Assembly: GCF_022132145.1 (NCBI RefSeq)
Contig: NZ_JAJISP010000004.1
Location: 361,990-425,989 of the forward strand
Origin: Pseudomonas sp. MMS21 TM103
GTDB taxonomy: Bacteria > Pseudomonadota > Gammaproteobacteria > Pseudomonadales > Pseudomonadaceae
Length of the DNA: 64,000 nt
Direction: 5' to 3'
Made by a program: the position numbers and the translations under genes. This document shows, piece after piece, positions 54,301-63,903 of this stretch. How positions within the stretch are numbered: position 1 is the stretch's first letter; each line of letters opens with the position of its first letter. Under the pieces are notes generated by a model. It saw nothing but the letters and a program-made list of their open reading frames with translations. It was not told the DNA's origin and ran no database searches.

Positions 54301-55444
54301 TTGGCGGCTCGCCAGGACGCATCATGCGGTAAATCTCGACCAGCGCTTCCAGCTGATTGGTAGTGCTGTCGATCTTCAGGGTATCGGAGATGAACGGGCC
54401 GCAATCGATATCGTTGGTATACAACGTTTCGATCCGCACAACCTGAGCCTTGACCACTTTGGCCAGGATCTCGACGTTCAGCTCGGTGTTGCACTCCGCG
54501 ATGATTTCACCGGTCGCCGGATGGACGATGGCCTTGGCACTCGTGCGCCCGATCAGGTAGTCGATCGGCACTTCCAGCTCTTTAGTGCCAGCCTTGTCTA
54601 GCTGATTGATATGGCGCGCGGTAATCCGACGGCCCTGCTCGACGATGATCTTGCCTTTCTCGTCCTTGATATCGAGAACGGCGATTTCACCACGCAGGCG
54701 ATGCGGTACCAGTTCCAGGTTGAGGGTTTCACCCTTCACATGGAAAACGTTGGTCGCATAGAAAGCGTCCAGCACTTCTTCAGTGCTGTAACCCAGCGCA
54801 CGCAACAGAACCGAAGCCGGTAACTTGCGGCGACGGTCGATACGCACGAATACGGCGTCCTTCGGATCGAACTCGAAGTCCAGCCAGGAGCCGCGGTAAG
54901 GAATGACGCGCGCCGAGTACAGCAGCTTACCCGAGCTGTGCGTCTTGCCACGGTCGTGATCGAAGAACACGCCTGGGGAGCGATGCAACTGGGAGACGAT
55001 AACGCGCTCGGTACCGTTGATAACGAAGGTACCGTTCTCGGTCATCAGGGGGATTTCCCCCATGTAAACTTCTTGCTCTTTAATATCCTTGATCGCTTTG
55101 TTCGACGATTCTTTGTCGAAAATGATCAGACGCACTTTCACCCGCAGCGGCACCGCGAATGTCACGCCGCGCAACACGCACTCTTTTACGTCAAATGCCG
55201 GATCGCCCAAGCGATAACCAACATACTCCAGGGCCGCATTGCCGGAGTAGCTGATGATCGGGAAAACGGACTTGAAGGCCGCATGCAGGCCGATGTCACG
55301 AAACTGGTCCTTGGTCGCTCCCGCCTGCAGGAATTCGCGATACGAATCCAGCTGGATGGCCAGGAGATAAGGCACATCCATGACATCCGGCAACTTGCTA
55401 AAGTCCTTGCGGATACGTTTTTTCTCAGTATATGAGTAAGCCAT
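51371..55444 (-). CDS. rpoB: RNA polymerase beta subunit
   Basis: Beta subunit of RNA polymerase, 1357 residues. The rifampicin-binding region [20 protein letters not shown] followed by [10 protein letters not shown] is wild type. The C-terminal catalytic blocks [13 protein letters not shown] and [24 protein letters not shown] are intact. It lies 220 bp downstream of rplL, with a strong attenuator-like terminator in the gap. Confidence 0.99.
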   Translation of the reverse strand: MAYSYTEKKRIRKDFSKLPDVMDVPYLLAIQLDSYREFLQAGATKDQFRDIGLHAAFKSVFPIISYSGNAALEYVGYRLGDPAFDVKECVLRGVTFAVPLRVKVRLIIFDKESSNKAIKDIKEQEVYMGEIPLMTENGTFVINGTERVIVSQLHRSPGVFFDHDRGKTHSSGKLLYSARVIPYRGSWLDFEFDPKDAVFVRIDRRRKLPASVLLRALGYSTEEVLDAFYATNVFHVKGETLNLELVPHRLRGEIAVLDIKDEKGKIIVEQGRRITARHINQLDKAGTKELEVPIDYLIGRTSAKAIVHPATGEIIAECNTELNVEILAKVVKAQVVRIETLYTNDIDCGPFISDTLKIDSTTNQLEALVEIYRMMRPGEPPTKDAAETLFNNLFFSPERYDLSAVGRMKFNRRIGRTEIEGSGVLCKEDIVAVLKTLVDIRNGKGIVDDIDHLGNRRVRCVGEMAENQFRVGLVRVERAVKERLSMAESEGLMPQDLINAKPVAAAVKEFFGSSQLSQFMDQNNPLSEITHKRRVSALGPGGLTRERAGFEVRDVHPTHYGRVCPIETPEGPNIGLINSLAAYARTNQYGFLESPYRVVNDTLVTDEIVFLSAIEEADHVIAQASATMNDKGQLVDELVAVRHLNEFTVKAPEDVTLMDVSPKQVVSVAASLIPFLEHDDANRALMGSNMQRQAVPTLRCDKPLVGTGMERNVARDSGVCVVARRGGVIDSVDASRIVVRVNNDEVETGEAGVDIYNLTKYTRSNQNTCINQRPLVSKGDQVERSDILADGPSTDMGELALGQNMRVAFMPWNGYNFEDSILLSERVVQEDRFTTIHIQELTCVARDTKLGPEEISSDIPNVGEAALNKLDEAGIVYVGAEVGAGDILVGKVTPKGETQLTPEEKLLRAIFGEKASDVKDTSLRVPTGTKGTVIDVQVFTRDGVERDARALSIEKSQLDEIRKDLNEEFRIVEGATFERLREALVGKKAEGGAGLKKGTEITDEFLDGLEHGQWFKLRMADDALNEQLEKAQAYISDRRQLLDDKFEDKKRKLQQGDDLAPGVLKIVKVYLAIRRRIQPGDKMAGRHGNKGVVSVIMPVEDMPHDVHGTPVDIVLNPLGVPSRMNVGQILETHLGLAAKGLGEKINRMLEEQRKVSELRKFMQQIYNEIGGRQENLDELSDQEILNLAKNLRGGVPMATPVFDGAKESEIKAMLKLADLPESGQMRLIDGRTGNQFERPTTVGYMYMLKLNHLVDDKMHARSTGSYSLVTQQPLGGKAQFGGQRFGEMEVWALEAYGAAYTLQEMLTVKSDDVNGRTKMYKNIVDGDHRMEPGMPESFNVLIKEIRSLGIDIDLETE

Positions 55445-55589
55445 CAGCGTTCCCCAGCTTGGTCACCTGCTTATTTGGCCTCTCCGATGGGAGCAGCCAG
55501 AAACTCTTGCAAACCCTTTGGTTTGCGCCACCACTTAGGGTGGGTTGTTCCCATTGAGGGCCGACTAGTGATTAGCCGACCTACAACGG

Positions 55590-55618
55590 AAAAAGGCCGG
55601 TGGCAAAAGCCACCAGCC
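55590..55618 (-). terminator. attenuator/terminator between rplL and rpoB
   Basis: Stem GGCCGGTGGC / GCCACCAGCC (one G-T type mismatch) with loop AAAA; on the minus strand it is followed by TTTTTCC. It lies about 50 bp after rplL and 145 bp before rpoB, the place of the partial terminator that lowers beta/beta-prime synthesis relative to L7/L12 in E. coli. Confidence 0.78.
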
Positions 55619-55664
55619 ATCAGCCTTACGCGAGTCGCTCAGGCTGTAGACGCAAGGTCGTCGC

Positions 55665-56030
55665 TTACTTGAGCTCGACTTTAGCGCCAGCATCTTCCAG
55701 GACCTTGACTGCAGCTGCAGCTTCGTCCTTCGAAACACCTTCTTTGACAACGCCAGGAGCGCCATCTACTACGGCCTTAGCTTCTTTCAGACCCAGACCG
55801 GTCAGTTCACGAACAGCCTTGATCACGTTTACTTTCTTCTCGCCAGCTTCCAGCAGCACGACGTTGAATTCGGTTTGCTCTTCAGCTACAGCAGCAACGG
55901 CAGCAGCCGGGCCAGCAGCAGCAGCGGCAGTAACACCGAACTTCTCTTCCATTGCCTTGATCAGTTCAACAACCTGCATCACGGACATGTCGGAAACGGC
56001 GTTGATGATGTCTTCGTTGGTCAGAGCCAT
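55665..56030 (-). CDS. rplL: 50S ribosomal protein L7/L12
   Basis: Stalk protein of 121 residues that recruits translation GTPases. It has an N-terminal dimerisation part, the Ala-rich hinge ([17 protein letters not shown], about 33-50) and a C-terminal domain ([24 protein letters not shown]). It is encoded 81 bp after rplJ. Confidence 0.98.
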   Translation of the reverse strand: MALTNEDIINAVSDMSVMQVVELIKAMEEKFGVTAAAAAGPAAAVAAVAEEQTEFNVVLLEAGEKKVNVIKAVRELTGLGLKEAKAVVDGAPGVVKEGVSKDEAAAAVKVLEDAGAKVELK

Positions 56031-56111
56031 GACTCTAAATTCCTGTATTGGGGGACAGCCTTCGCGGCCATCAAATTAAACAAATAAGATTGAAAGACGA
56101 CGCAGCCAGCC

Positions 56112-56612
56112 TTAGGCCGCTGCAGCTTCTTTCTGGTCGCGAACAGCCGCCAAAGTACGAACGAACTTGCTGGTAGCGCCTTGCATCACGCTCATCAGCT
56201 GAGAAATCGCTTCGTTGTAAGTCGGCAGAGTTGCCAGTACGTCGATCTGATTGGCTGCGAGGAACTGACCCTCGAACGAAGCTGCCTTGATCTCGAACTT
56301 GCTCTGACCCTTGGCGAAATCCTTGAAAATACGAGCAGCAGCGCCCGGATGTTCGTTGGAGAACGCAATCAGGGTCGGGCCTTTGAACACGTCGTTGAGC
56401 ACGTCAAACTGAGTACCCTCAACGGCGCGGCGCAGCAGGGTGTTACGCACGACTTTCACGTACACACCAGATGCGCGGGCCTCTTTACGGAGTCCGGTCA
56501 TTGCAGCTACGGTCACGCCACGGGCATCAGCCACGACAGCGGACAGGGCAGCTTTGGCAGCCTCGTTGACTTCAGCGACGATGGCCTTTTTGTCTTCGAG
56601 TTTAATTGCCAC
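56112..56612 (-). CDS. rplJ: 50S ribosomal protein L10
   Basis: Base of the L7/L12 stalk, 166 residues. The start is GTG ([19 protein letters not shown] after the initiator) with AGGAG upstream, giving the standard length. The last helix binds L7/L12 dimers. The L10 complex represses its own mRNA through a leader, which can be recognised upstream. Confidence 0.98.
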   Translation of the reverse strand: MAIKLEDKKAIVAEVNEAAKAALSAVVADARGVTVAAMTGLRKEARASGVYVKVVRNTLLRRAVEGTQFDVLNDVFKGPTLIAFSNEHPGAAARIFKDFAKGQSKFEIKAASFEGQFLAANQIDVLATLPTYNEAISQLMSVMQGATSKFVRTLAAVRDQKEAAAA

Positions 56613-56639
56613 GGGTTTACTCCTGGATGTTACCGTTTC

Positions 56640-56760
56640 GTCCAACCGAAGCTGGACGGCGTTTTGGTGTCTGATTCGGTAAGAATCGGGAGCACCATCT
56701 GCGTAGGCTGCCGGAGATCACTCTCCGGGTTTAAGGCTTGCACCACCTACGGTCTTGGAT
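56640..56760 (-). ncRNA. ribosomal protein L10 leader
   Basis: Structured region of the mRNA 30-150 nt upstream of rplJ. A stem CGTAGG / CCTACG encloses CCGGAGA-GTGA-TCTCCGG, with flanking GGTGGTGC and GATGGTGC elements near the outer pairing, as in the kink-turn L10 leader. A further small stem (TCCAGC-TTCGGTTGGA type) is nearer the gene. Binding of L10-L7/L12 here would repress rplJL translation. Confidence 0.72.
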
Positions 56761-56825
56761 AGCCCCCGCCAGGCAGGGACCCCAATTTTGCAGGCTGACG
56801 CAATCACTTGCGCCAGCCGAATTCA

Positions 56826-57521
56826 TTACGCGTCGAGCGAAGCTTGGTCGATAACCAGACCAGGACCCATTGTGGTGCTCAGGGTCACGCGCTTGACGTA
56901 GATGCCTTTCGAAGTCGACGGCTTGAGACGCTTCAGATCGGAGATCAGCGCTTCAACGTTCTGCTTCAGCTTCTCGGCATCGAAGCCAACCTTGCCCACG
57001 GAACCGTGGATGATACCGTTTTTGTCGGTACGGAAACGTACCTGACCAGCCTTGGCATTGCGCACTGCAGTGGCAACGTCTGGAGTCACGGTACCTACTT
57101 TCGGGTTCGGCATCAGGCCGCGCGGACCGAGAATCTGACCCAACTGACCAACAACGCGCATGGCATCCGGGGATGCGATGACTACGTCATAGTTCAGGTC
57201 GCCGCCTTTCATTTCAGCAGCCAGTTCATCCATACCCACGCGATCAGCACCAGCAGCCAGAGCAGCTTCAGCTGCAGGGCCCTGGGTGAACACGGCAACG
57301 CGAACGCTTTTGCCCGAACCATTCGGCAGCACGGTAGCACCACGTACAACCTGGTCGGATTTACGCGGATCAACGCCCAGGTTCACAGCGACATCAACAG
57401 ATTCGGAGAACTTGACAGTCGACAATTCAGCCAGAAGGGTGGCAGCTTCAGAAAAGTTGTAAGCCTTACCGGCTTCAATTTTCTCAGCGATTGCCTTTTG
57501 ACGCTTAGTCAGCTTAGCCAT
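56826..57521 (-). CDS. rplA: 50S ribosomal protein L1
   Basis: L1-stalk protein of 231 residues that helps release E-site tRNA and autoregulates the L11 operon. [22 protein letters not shown] and [16 protein letters not shown] are diagnostic. The start shares one base with the rplK stop (TAATG). Confidence 0.98.
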   Translation of the reverse strand: MAKLTKRQKAIAEKIEAGKAYNFSEAATLLAELSTVKFSESVDVAVNLGVDPRKSDQVVRGATVLPNGSGKSVRVAVFTQGPAAEAALAAGADRVGMDELAAEMKGGDLNYDVVIASPDAMRVVGQLGQILGPRGLMPNPKVGTVTPDVATAVRNAKAGQVRFRTDKNGIIHGSVGKVGFDAEKLKQNVEALISDLKRLKPSTSKGIYVKRVTLSTTMGPGLVIDQASLDA

Positions 57522-57952
57522 TACACACCCTCCACGTTGAGGCCCATGCTACGAGCAGAGCCGGCGATTGTACGCACGGCAGCATCCATATCAGCGGAAG
57601 TCAGATCAGCCTGCTTGGTCTTGGCGATCTCTTCCAGCTGGGCACGGGTCACAGTGCCAACCTTTACGGTGTTCGGACGAGCCGAACCGCTGGTCAGGCC
57701 CGCAGCCTTCTTCAGCAGAACCGAAGCCGGGGTGCTTTTGGTTTCAAAGGTAAAACTGCGGTCGCTGTACACAGTGATGATCACTGGGGTTGGCAGACCG
57801 GGCTCCATACCCTGGGTCCTGGCGTTGAACGCCTTGCAGAACTCCATGATGTTCACGCCATGCTGACCCAATGCCGGACCTACTGGCGGACTCGGGTTAG
57901 CCTGTGCAGCCTTTACTTGCAGCTTGATATAAGCCGTTATTTTCTTAGCCAT
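57521..57952 (-). CDS. rplK: 50S ribosomal protein L11
   Basis: GTPase-centre protein of 143 residues, required for RelA activation and thiostrepton binding. The N-terminal [37 protein letters not shown] is diagnostic. It follows nusG after a terminator, so it should have its own promoter, though I see none that is clear. Confidence 0.98.
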   Translation of the reverse strand: MAKKITAYIKLQVKAAQANPSPPVGPALGQHGVNIMEFCKAFNARTQGMEPGLPTPVIITVYSDRSFTFETKSTPASVLLKKAAGLTSGSARPNTVKVGTVTRAQLEEIAKTKQADLTSADMDAAVRTIAGSARSMGLNVEGV

Positions 57953-58026
57953 GAGCTACTCCAATTACGGGTTCTAGCGCCTTACGGCTCCCCGATGATT
58001 TACGTATTTATCCCAGTGACGACAAA

Positions 58027-58051
58027 ACCCCGCAGCTTGTGACTGCGGGGT
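58027..58051 (-). terminator. terminator between nusG and rplK
   Basis: Perfect nine-bp stem ACCCCGCAG / CTGCGGGGT with a seven-base loop; TTTTG follows on the minus strand, 18 bp after the nusG stop. Confidence 0.75.
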
Positions 58052-58069
58052 AAGGGATGCTTGTGTCAG

Positions 58070-58603
58070 TTACGCCTTTTCGACCTGACTGAACTCCAGC
58101 TCGACCGGAGTGGAGCGACCGAAAATAGTCACCGCCACCTGGATACGGCTTTTCTCATAATTCACTTCTTCGACTACACCACTAAAGTCGGCGAACGGCC
58201 CGTCAACGACGCGAACCATCTCACCCGGCTCAAATAGGGTCTTCGGCTTGGGCTTATCGCCACTGTCAGCGACGCGACGCAAGATGGCATCTGCTTCCTT
58301 GTCGGTAATGGCTGCCGGCTTATCCGCAGTTCCACCGATGAAGCCCATGACCCGAGGCGTATCCTTGACCAAGTGCCAAGTGCCTTCGTTCATGTCCATC
58401 TGCACCAACACATAACCAGGAAAAAATTTGCGCTCGCTTTTGCGCTTCTGGCCATTGCGCATCTCCACTACTTCTTCAGTAGGGACCAGAATCTCACCGA
58501 AACCATCTTCCATACCGGCGAGCTTTACACGCTCGATCAACGAGCGCATCACATGCTTCTCGTAACCCGAGTAAGCATGCACAACGTACCAACGCTTAGC
58601 CAC
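58070..58603 (-). CDS. nusG: transcription elongation/antitermination factor NusG
   Basis: Protein of 177 residues linking RNA polymerase to Rho or the ribosome. The NGN domain begins [21 protein letters not shown] after a GTG start, and the C-terminal KOW domain contains [25 protein letters not shown]. The start lies nine bases after secE. Confidence 0.98.
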   Translation of the reverse strand: MAKRWYVVHAYSGYEKHVMRSLIERVKLAGMEDGFGEILVPTEEVVEMRNGQKRKSERKFFPGYVLVQMDMNEGTWHLVKDTPRVMGFIGGTADKPAAITDKEADAILRRVADSGDKPKPKTLFEPGEMVRVVDGPFADFSGVVEEVNYEKSRIQVAVTIFGRSTPVELEFSQVEKA

Positions 58604-58612
58604 GGGACACCT

Positions 58613-58981
58613 TTAACCGACTACAAACGAAACAAGCCAACCGAGCAAGGTATCTAAACCCCACAACAGCAGCGCCATAACCAGAACAACAGCCACGACA
58701 ATCAACGTAGTCTGCGTGGTTTCCTGGCGGGTTGGCCAAACGACCTTACGAATCTCAATGCGCGCTTCTTTTGCCAGCTCGGAAAAAGCCTGCCCCCTGG
58801 CCGTCTGCAGCGCGACAGCGCCGGCAACGATCGCAAGGACAAGCAAGGCCAGCACACGGTACAGGATTGGCTCAGCAGAAAAGTACTGATTACCAACCAC
58901 GCCCGCCACTACCAAAGCGGAGACCACAACCCACTTCAGCAGATCAAAGCGCGAATCTTTGGCTTCAGCCTTAACAGTCAT
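58613..58981 (-). CDS. secE: preprotein translocase subunit SecE
   Basis: Clamp protein of the SecYEG channel, 122 residues with three transmembrane segments, as in enteric SecE. The conserved amphipathic EARIEIRKVVWPTRQETTQTT precedes the last helix. It is encoded between tRNA-Trp and nusG. Confidence 0.97.
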   Translation of the reverse strand: MTVKAEAKDSRFDLLKWVVVSALVVAGVVGNQYFSAEPILYRVLALLVLAIVAGAVALQTARGQAFSELAKEARIEIRKVVWPTRQETTQTTLIVVAVVLVMALLLWGLDTLLGWLVSFVVG

Positions 58982-59024
58982 TTACGAGGATCCTGTAAGA
59001 AGACACGCCAAATTCGTTAGAAAA

Positions 59025-59100
59025 TGGCAGGTCAGGAGGGAATCGAACCCCCAACCTGCGGTTTTGGAGACCGCCGCTCTGCCAATTGAGCTACTGACCT
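59025..59100 (-). tRNA. trpT: tRNA-Trp (CCA)
   Basis: 76 nt with encoded CCA end. Acceptor AGGTCAG / CTGACCT, anticodon loop CTCCAAA with anticodon CCA, T loop GTTCGAT. It sits between tufB and secE, as in other Pseudomonas. Confidence 0.97.
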
Positions 59101-59103
59101 AAT

Positions 59104-59135
59104 ACTAAAATCAGGCCGACCATTATGCCGACCTG
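59104..59135 (-). terminator. possible partial terminator after tufB
   Basis: Nine-bp stem with two G-T pairs (CAGGTCGGC / GTCGGCCTG) followed in the transcript by ATTTTAGTATT. It directly precedes tRNA-Trp, so it may instead be a processing signal. Confidence 0.42.
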
Positions 59136-59154
59136 AGAGGGACAGATCAACCGA

Positions 59155-60348
59155 TTACTCGATGATCTTGGCAACCACGCCGGCACCAACGGTACGGCCG
59201 CCTTCGCGAATCGCGAAACGCAGACCATCTTCCATGGCGATCGACTTGATCAGGGTAACAACCATTTTCACGTTGTCGCCCGGCATTACCATTTCAACGC
59301 CTTCCGGCAGCTCGCAGTTACCGGTTACGTCGGTAGTGCGGAAGTAGAACTGCGGACGGTAGCCCTTGAAGAACGGAGTATGACGACCGCCTTCATCCTT
59401 GCTCAGGACATAGACTTCTGCTTCAAACTTGGTGTGCGGCTTAACACTACCCGGCTTGGCCAGAATCTGACCACGCTCGACGTCGTCACGCTTGGTGCCA
59501 CGCAGCAAGATACCGCAGTTCTCACCCGCACGACCTTCGTCGAGCAGCTTGCGGAACATCTCAACACCTGTACAGATGGTCTTGACGGTAGGACGCAGGC
59601 CTACAATCTCAACTTCTTCCTGGATCTTGATGATGCCGCGCTCGATACGACCAGTCACAACGGTACCGCGACCAGAGATCGAGAACACGTCTTCAACAGG
59701 CATCAGGAACGGCTTGTCGATAACGCGTACCGGATCCGGAATATAGGTATCCAGAGTCTCAACCAGCTTGCGCACGGCTGTGGTACCCATCTCGTTGTCG
59801 TCCTGGCCATTCAGGGCCATCAACGCCGAACCGATGATGATCGGAGTGTCGTCGCCTGGGAAGTCATACATCGACAGCAGGTCACGCACTTCCATCTCAA
59901 CCAGTTCCAGCAGCTCAGCGTCATCCACCATGTCAGCCTTGTTCAGGAAGACCACGATGTAAGGAACGCCGACCTGACGGGACAGCAGGATGTGCTCGCG
60001 AGTCTGAGGCATCGGGCCGTCGGCAGCGGAGCAAACCAGAATAGCGCCATCCATCTGCGCAGCACCGGTGATCATGTTCTTCACATAGTCAGCGTGGCCC
60101 GGGCAATCTACGTGAGCGTAGTGACGGATGTTGGAATCGTACTCAACGTGGGAAGTGTTGATGGTGATACCACGAGCTTTTTCTTCCGGAGCGCTGTCGA
60201 TCTGCGCGAAATCACGTACGGCGCCACCGAAAGCTTCGGCACACACCTTGGTCAGCGCAGCAGTCAGAGTAGTCTTGCCGTGGTCGACGTGGCCGATAGT
60301 ACCTACGTTAACGTGCGGCTTATTACGTTCAAACTTTTCTTTAGCCAT
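59155..60348 (-). CDS. tufB: elongation factor Tu, copy B
   Basis: Second EF-Tu gene, 397 residues, almost identical to tufA in this window (offset 16,526 bp). The ATG start at 60348 gives the same N-terminus as tufA; a longer in-frame form would run into the tRNA spacer. It lies downstream of three tRNA genes and is probably read from their promoter. Confidence 0.99.
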   Translation of the reverse strand: MAKEKFERNKPHVNVGTIGHVDHGKTTLTAALTKVCAEAFGGAVRDFAQIDSAPEEKARGITINTSHVEYDSNIRHYAHVDCPGHADYVKNMITGAAQMDGAILVCSAADGPMPQTREHILLSRQVGVPYIVVFLNKADMVDDAELLELVEMEVRDLLSMYDFPGDDTPIIIGSALMALNGQDDNEMGTTAVRKLVETLDTYIPDPVRVIDKPFLMPVEDVFSISGRGTVVTGRIERGIIKIQEEVEIVGLRPTVKTICTGVEMFRKLLDEGRAGENCGILLRGTKRDDVERGQILAKPGSVKPHTKFEAEVYVLSKDEGGRHTPFFKGYRPQFYFRTTDVTGNCELPEGVEMVMPGDNVKMVVTLIKSIAMEDGLRFAIREGGRTVGAGVVAKIIE

Positions 60349-60397
60349 CTCGACTGCCTCCAAGCGAAGAATTAAGCAAGTCATACCGCCATTAAAA

Positions 60398-60427
60398 CAA
60401 AGGCAGATACTTTCATATCTGCCTTTG
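60398..60427 (-). terminator. strong hairpin between tRNA-Thr and tufB
   Basis: Perfect 12-bp stem CAAAGGCAGATA / TATCTGCCTTTG with a six-base loop, followed in the transcript by TTTTAATGG. It could attenuate tufB expression or mark the site where the tRNA precursor is separated from the mRNA. Confidence 0.55.
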
Positions 60428-60432
60428 CTGAA

Positions 60433-60508
60433 TGGAGCTCATGAGCGGACTCGAACCGCTGACCTCACCCTTACCAAGGGTGTGCTCTACCAGCTGAGCT
60501 ACATGAGC
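60433..60508 (-). tRNA. thrT: tRNA-Thr (GGT)
   Basis: 76 nt with encoded CCA. Acceptor GCTCATG / CATGAGC, anticodon loop TTGGTAA (GGT), T loop GTTCGAG. Third tRNA of the tufB transcription unit. Confidence 0.97.
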
Positions 60509-60534
60509 GTTACACATTGCGCCAACCACAAACA

Positions 60535-60608
<74 letters not shown>

Positions 60609-60632
60609 TGAGCTTGTAGCTCACGCTAAATC

Positions 60633-60717
60633 TGGTGGAGGGAGAAGGATTCGAACCTTCGAAGTCGATGACGTCAGATTTACAGTCTGATCCCTTTGGC
60701 CACTCGGGAATCCCTCC
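60633..60717 (-). tRNA. tyrU: tRNA-Tyr (GTA)
   Basis: 85 nt with a long variable arm and encoded CCA, class II. Acceptor GGAGGGA / TCCCTCC, anticodon loop CTGTAAA (GTA). First gene of the unit, directly after the promoter. Confidence 0.97.
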
Positions 60718-60730
60718 AAAAGGAGGCGGC

Positions 60731-60759
60731 ATTCTCTTTAGAAGCCACCCTACTGTCAA
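60731..60759 (-). promoter_or_regulatory. promoter of the tRNA-Tyr/Gly/Thr-tufB unit
   Basis: Minus-strand TTGACA (60759-60754, perfect), 17-bp spacer, GAGAAT (60736-60731). The predicted start near 60725 is just upstream of tRNA-Tyr. A GC-rich stretch follows the -10, as expected for stringently controlled promoters. Confidence 0.7.
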
Positions 60760-60858
60760 GCAATTTCTCATTAAAAACCTGAGGTTAGCTGCACTGACAG
60801 TAACTCTGCAGATTTGCCGTTAAAGCCACTCTGCGAAGCGGGCGCCATTCTATGCAAT

Positions 60859-61530
60859 CTAACGAGCGGTTGCAATGCTTTCGCACGGCATTAATTGATG
60901 CTGCAACCCATTGAAGTCAAAAGCCAAACTCTCCAACAGCGAATCGCTGACCAATTGACGGCTTTCGGGCGAGATTCGCACCCAATAGCTTCGATGAGAA
61001 CGCGGCAATTCCCTCAACTCGGAGTCGTAACCAGCATCACGCAGACGCTGCATCACCCCCCTTGCCGAGTCCTCACGCGGAAAAATCCCCAGCGATATTC
61101 CGTTAGCCAAATCTCCCTGGGTGATGATGTAGCTGTCTATCTTCCTCGCCTGCAACTCTTTCAATTGCCGAAGCGAGGCCTGGCGTGAAGCCAGTGGCGG
61201 TAAATACACCCAATACTCGACTTCTGCTGCGGCATCCATCGCTTGCACGCGCGAGCGAATATCGAGGCTGACAAGCCGCTGCTCTACTGCAGCAGCTGAA
61301 GACTCCGACTCAAAGTCTCCGAGGAAAAGACAGACTGCCCCAGCGACCACAGGCGGCGCCTGATCAAGCCGCACAGGCTCATCAGACTCACTCAACAGCT
61401 GAATATCGCGCTTACTGTCTTGGACAAGGGCCAGCGGGGCAACCTCTTTAGGACGCAATGGCGCCTGCTGCTGGTTCCACACGTAATAGAACAGATTCAA
61501 TACAATCAACAGCAAGAACATCCAGCGCAT
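60859..61530 (-). CDS. membrane-anchored SPOR-domain protein
   Basis: Protein of 223 residues with one N-terminal membrane anchor (MRWMFLLLIVLNLFYYVW) and a periplasmic part that contains a SPOR-like region (about residues 65-175: VCLFLGDFESESSAAAVEQRL to ...GISLGIFPREDSARGVMQRLRDAGYDSELR). SPOR domains bind denuded peptidoglycan at division sites. The ATG at 61530 has GAGGT upstream and overlaps nothing; a TTG four codons earlier overlaps coaX. It ends the birA-coaX unit. Confidence 0.8.
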   Translation of the reverse strand: MRWMFLLLIVLNLFYYVWNQQQAPLRPKEVAPLALVQDSKRDIQLLSESDEPVRLDQAPPVVAGAVCLFLGDFESESSAAAVEQRLVSLDIRSRVQAMDAAAEVEYWVYLPPLASRQASLRQLKELQARKIDSYIITQGDLANGISLGIFPREDSARGVMQRLRDAGYDSELRELPRSHRSYWVRISPESRQLVSDSLLESLAFDFNGLQHQLMPCESIATAR

Positions 61531-61538
61531 GCATGACC

Positions 61539-62285
61539 TCAACGCAACGGACAGGCGATTGCCAATCCGATAAAGACCAGGTCAGGGACTACTTGAGCAC
61601 CCGGCAATAGGTTGACCACCAAAGAAGCATCACCCCCCGTCAGGAAGACCACGAAACGCCCCCCCCAGTAGTCGCGAGCCATATCCAGCTGGGTATGAAC
61701 AAACCCCTGCAGCATCAATGAGCAACCGCGCTCAACCGCCTCAGCCGTTGTGCGCCCGGGCGCAAAGCCCTGCATCGCCTGCGTGGCAAGTCGATCGTCA
61801 TAACGCGTTCGGCGAGTGTGTGTGTGCAATTGATTACGCATCAAAGGCACACCAGGGCAAATAAAACCGCCAAGGTGTCGACCATCAGCATCAACAAAGT
61901 CAGAGGTCACGGCAGTGCCCAAGTCTAGTACCAAGCACGCCTGACGAGCTTGCTGGTATGCAGCAACCAGCGCAAGCCAGCGATCAAGCCCTAGACGCTC
62001 ATACTGCTCATACCCATTACGCACACCGGCCAACTCCACGGCCGCATGCGCACAAACACACTCTATGCCAAATGCTCGCTCGAGCGCATCGACAAGACGC
62101 GTTGTTTCTTCATCCGAGCGCACACTTACCAAACGACAAGCACGCAGATTGAGCAACTGCTGCTGCACGGCCTGAATAAGCTCTTCATCGGTACCAACAA
62201 CACCGCCACAGCCCGCACTCACGCCACTTTCTGTGACGATCCGCCATTTGATAAAGCTATTTCCACAATCGAGCTCAAGAATCAT
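61539..62285 (-). CDS. coaX: type III pantothenate kinase
   Basis: First enzyme of coenzyme A synthesis, 248 residues. The ASKHA-fold motifs are visible: phosphate-1 [11 protein letters not shown], the central [37 protein letters not shown] and FLTGGDA. The second of two adjacent ATGs is chosen because GAGG then lies seven bases upstream. It overlaps birA by 11 bases, so the two are translationally coupled. Confidence 0.95.
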   Translation of the reverse strand: MILELDCGNSFIKWRIVTESGVSAGCGGVVGTDEELIQAVQQQLLNLRACRLVSVRSDEETTRLVDALERAFGIECVCAHAAVELAGVRNGYEQYERLGLDRWLALVAAYQQARQACLVLDLGTAVTSDFVDADGRHLGGFICPGVPLMRNQLHTHTRRTRYDDRLATQAMQGFAPGRTTAEAVERGCSLMLQGFVHTQLDMARDYWGGRFVVFLTGGDASLVVNLLPGAQVVPDLVFIGLAIACPLR

Positions 62286-63237
62286 CATTCAACCTCAAAC
62301 TGAGCTCTCCACCACTAAAGCTTTGCTCTACCCCGGCAACCCGCAAGCGAATGGCACCCGTCTGGTCGACGCCCAACACCACCCCCTCAACCGGACTGGC
62401 ACCCATGGTGAGCTTCACATGACGCCCCTGCCATAGATGATTTTCTTCCCACTCAGCCCTCAAAACCGAAAAGCCATGCTTTTCATGCACACCTAGATAC
62501 AGTGATAACTGGCGATTAAGCTCAAAAACAAACTCATTGCGATCGACCAGGCTCCCGAGCTCTGAACGCATTGACGTCCACGGCTGATCGATATCACCCT
62601 TCTCAGCGAGCATGTTCACATTGACTCCGATACCTATCACCACGTGACATACATCAGCCGGATCGCCAGACAACTCAAGGAGAATACCCGCTATCTTGCG
62701 GCCATCGACCAATACATCGTTAGGCCACTTCAACCCCGCAGCTACCACCCCGACTGAACGCAGCGCACGAAGCAGAGCCAAGCCCACAACGAGGCTCAAC
62801 CCCTCAAGCTGACGCATACCGCCATTCACTTGAAGCGCCAGGCTGTAATAGAGGTTCTCACCAAAGGGGCTCACCCAATTACGCCCTCGACGCCCCCGCC
62901 CAGAGGTCTGGCGCTCCGCCATTACGATAAAAGGCGGCACCTGACCGCTCACCAAACGCCTCAATACCTCTGCATTAGTCGAATCCACAGTGGGCAGAAT
63001 ACTTAATGGCCAGCCCCCTGCAGACTCACTGGCAGGCAGAACATCCTCATCCAATAGAACAAGCTGACTCTCCAAGCGGTATCCACGCCCACGGACTCTA
63101 TGAACAGGCAAGGCTAACTCAGCCTCCAAGGACTTTAATTGCTTCCATATCGCTGAGCGACTGACACCCAAGGCGGCGCCTAGCGCTTCGCCCGAATGAA
63201 AACGTCCATCTTGAAGCAGCCTTAGTAGTGGCAACAT
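62275..63237 (-). CDS. birA: bifunctional biotin--protein ligase / biotin repressor
   Basis: Attaches biotin to the acetyl-CoA carboxylase carrier protein, 320 residues. The N-terminal winged helix-turn-helix ([26 protein letters not shown]) indicates repressor function, the central catalytic domain has [20 protein letters not shown] and [17 protein letters not shown], and a C-terminal SH3-like part follows. I chose the ATG giving [16 protein letters not shown]; an ATG ten codons upstream (63267) cannot be excluded. Confidence 0.94.
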   Translation of the reverse strand: MLPLLRLLQDGRFHSGEALGAALGVSRSAIWKQLKSLEAELALPVHRVRGRGYRLESQLVLLDEDVLPASESAGGWPLSILPTVDSTNAEVLRRLVSGQVPPFIVMAERQTSGRGRRGRNWVSPFGENLYYSLALQVNGGMRQLEGLSLVVGLALLRALRSVGVVAAGLKWPNDVLVDGRKIAGILLELSGDPADVCHVVIGIGVNVNMLAEKGDIDQPWTSMRSELGSLVDRNEFVFELNRQLSLYLGVHEKHGFSVLRAEWEENHLWQGRHVKLTMGASPVEGVVLGVDQTGAIRLRVAGVEQSFSGGELSLRLNDDS

Positions 63238-63543
63238 GCTGATCTCACTGGGTTGCAAGGCACGCATGATAACGGCGCGCCTACAGGTTGTGAAACTGCG
63301 CGAAAAACCCGGCTAGAGCGCGACACGCCTATTCAATTGAAGGAAGCGCAACGTGCCGCATAGCATGGCCCTTTCGCATCACCTCATTCATCATTTCGTT
63401 TGAAATCTGATATCGAAGCCTTTACAGGGGTGCATAACCAGGTACCAGGAAATGGCATTTAGCTGTTCTTGGTCGTGCCCCGACAAGGCCGGCTCCTTGG
63501 ACAGGTACTTGCAAATTAGGCCTTGGCTTCCACCAATGCTGTC

Positions 63544-63753
63544 TCAGTCGAGGCGGTGCAGCATCGCCAGTATCTCGCTCAGCGCCGGCCCGTCCATCGC
63601 CCGGCTAGAGGTGCTGCGTACCCCCATCTCGCGCAACTGCTCGAGCAAAGCGGTTTTATGCTTGCCTGGGAAAGACAAAGCCAGCACATAGAGCACCGCC
63701 TTGTAGGCATCCGGCAGGGCGGCAAGCCCGAAAGGGGTCACAGGGGCGGACAT
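63544..63753 (-). CDS. small hypothetical protein
   Basis: Protein of 69 residues, MSAPVTPFGLAALPDAYKAVL to ...ALSEILAMLHRLD, with GGAG eight bases upstream of the start. It is neutral to slightly basic, without membrane segment or signal peptide. I do not recognise a family. It lies between an rRNA operon terminator and birA, in the same direction. Confidence 0.55.
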   Translation of the reverse strand: MSAPVTPFGLAALPDAYKAVLYVLALSFPGKHKTALLEQLREMGVRSTSSRAMDGPALSEILAMLHRLD

Positions 63754-63860
63754 CGGCAAACTCCAGCCTCAGAAGGAACAACAGGACGCGAGATATTAAC
63801 AAACCGCAGGGTTGAGCGAGCGCAAGGCTGCTGGGATTGATATTTCCGGCGCGCAAAGAC

Positions 63861-63894
63861 AAACCCCCCACCTGCTCACGCAGATGGGGGGTTT
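63861..63894 (-). terminator. rRNA-operon terminator
   Basis: Fourteen-bp stem AAACCCCCCACCTG / CAGATGGGGGGTTT (one G-T pair) with a six-base loop, followed in the transcript by TGTCTTTG, 10 bp after the 5S rRNA end. Confidence 0.8.
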
Positions 63895-63903
63895 GGAATA
63901 TAA

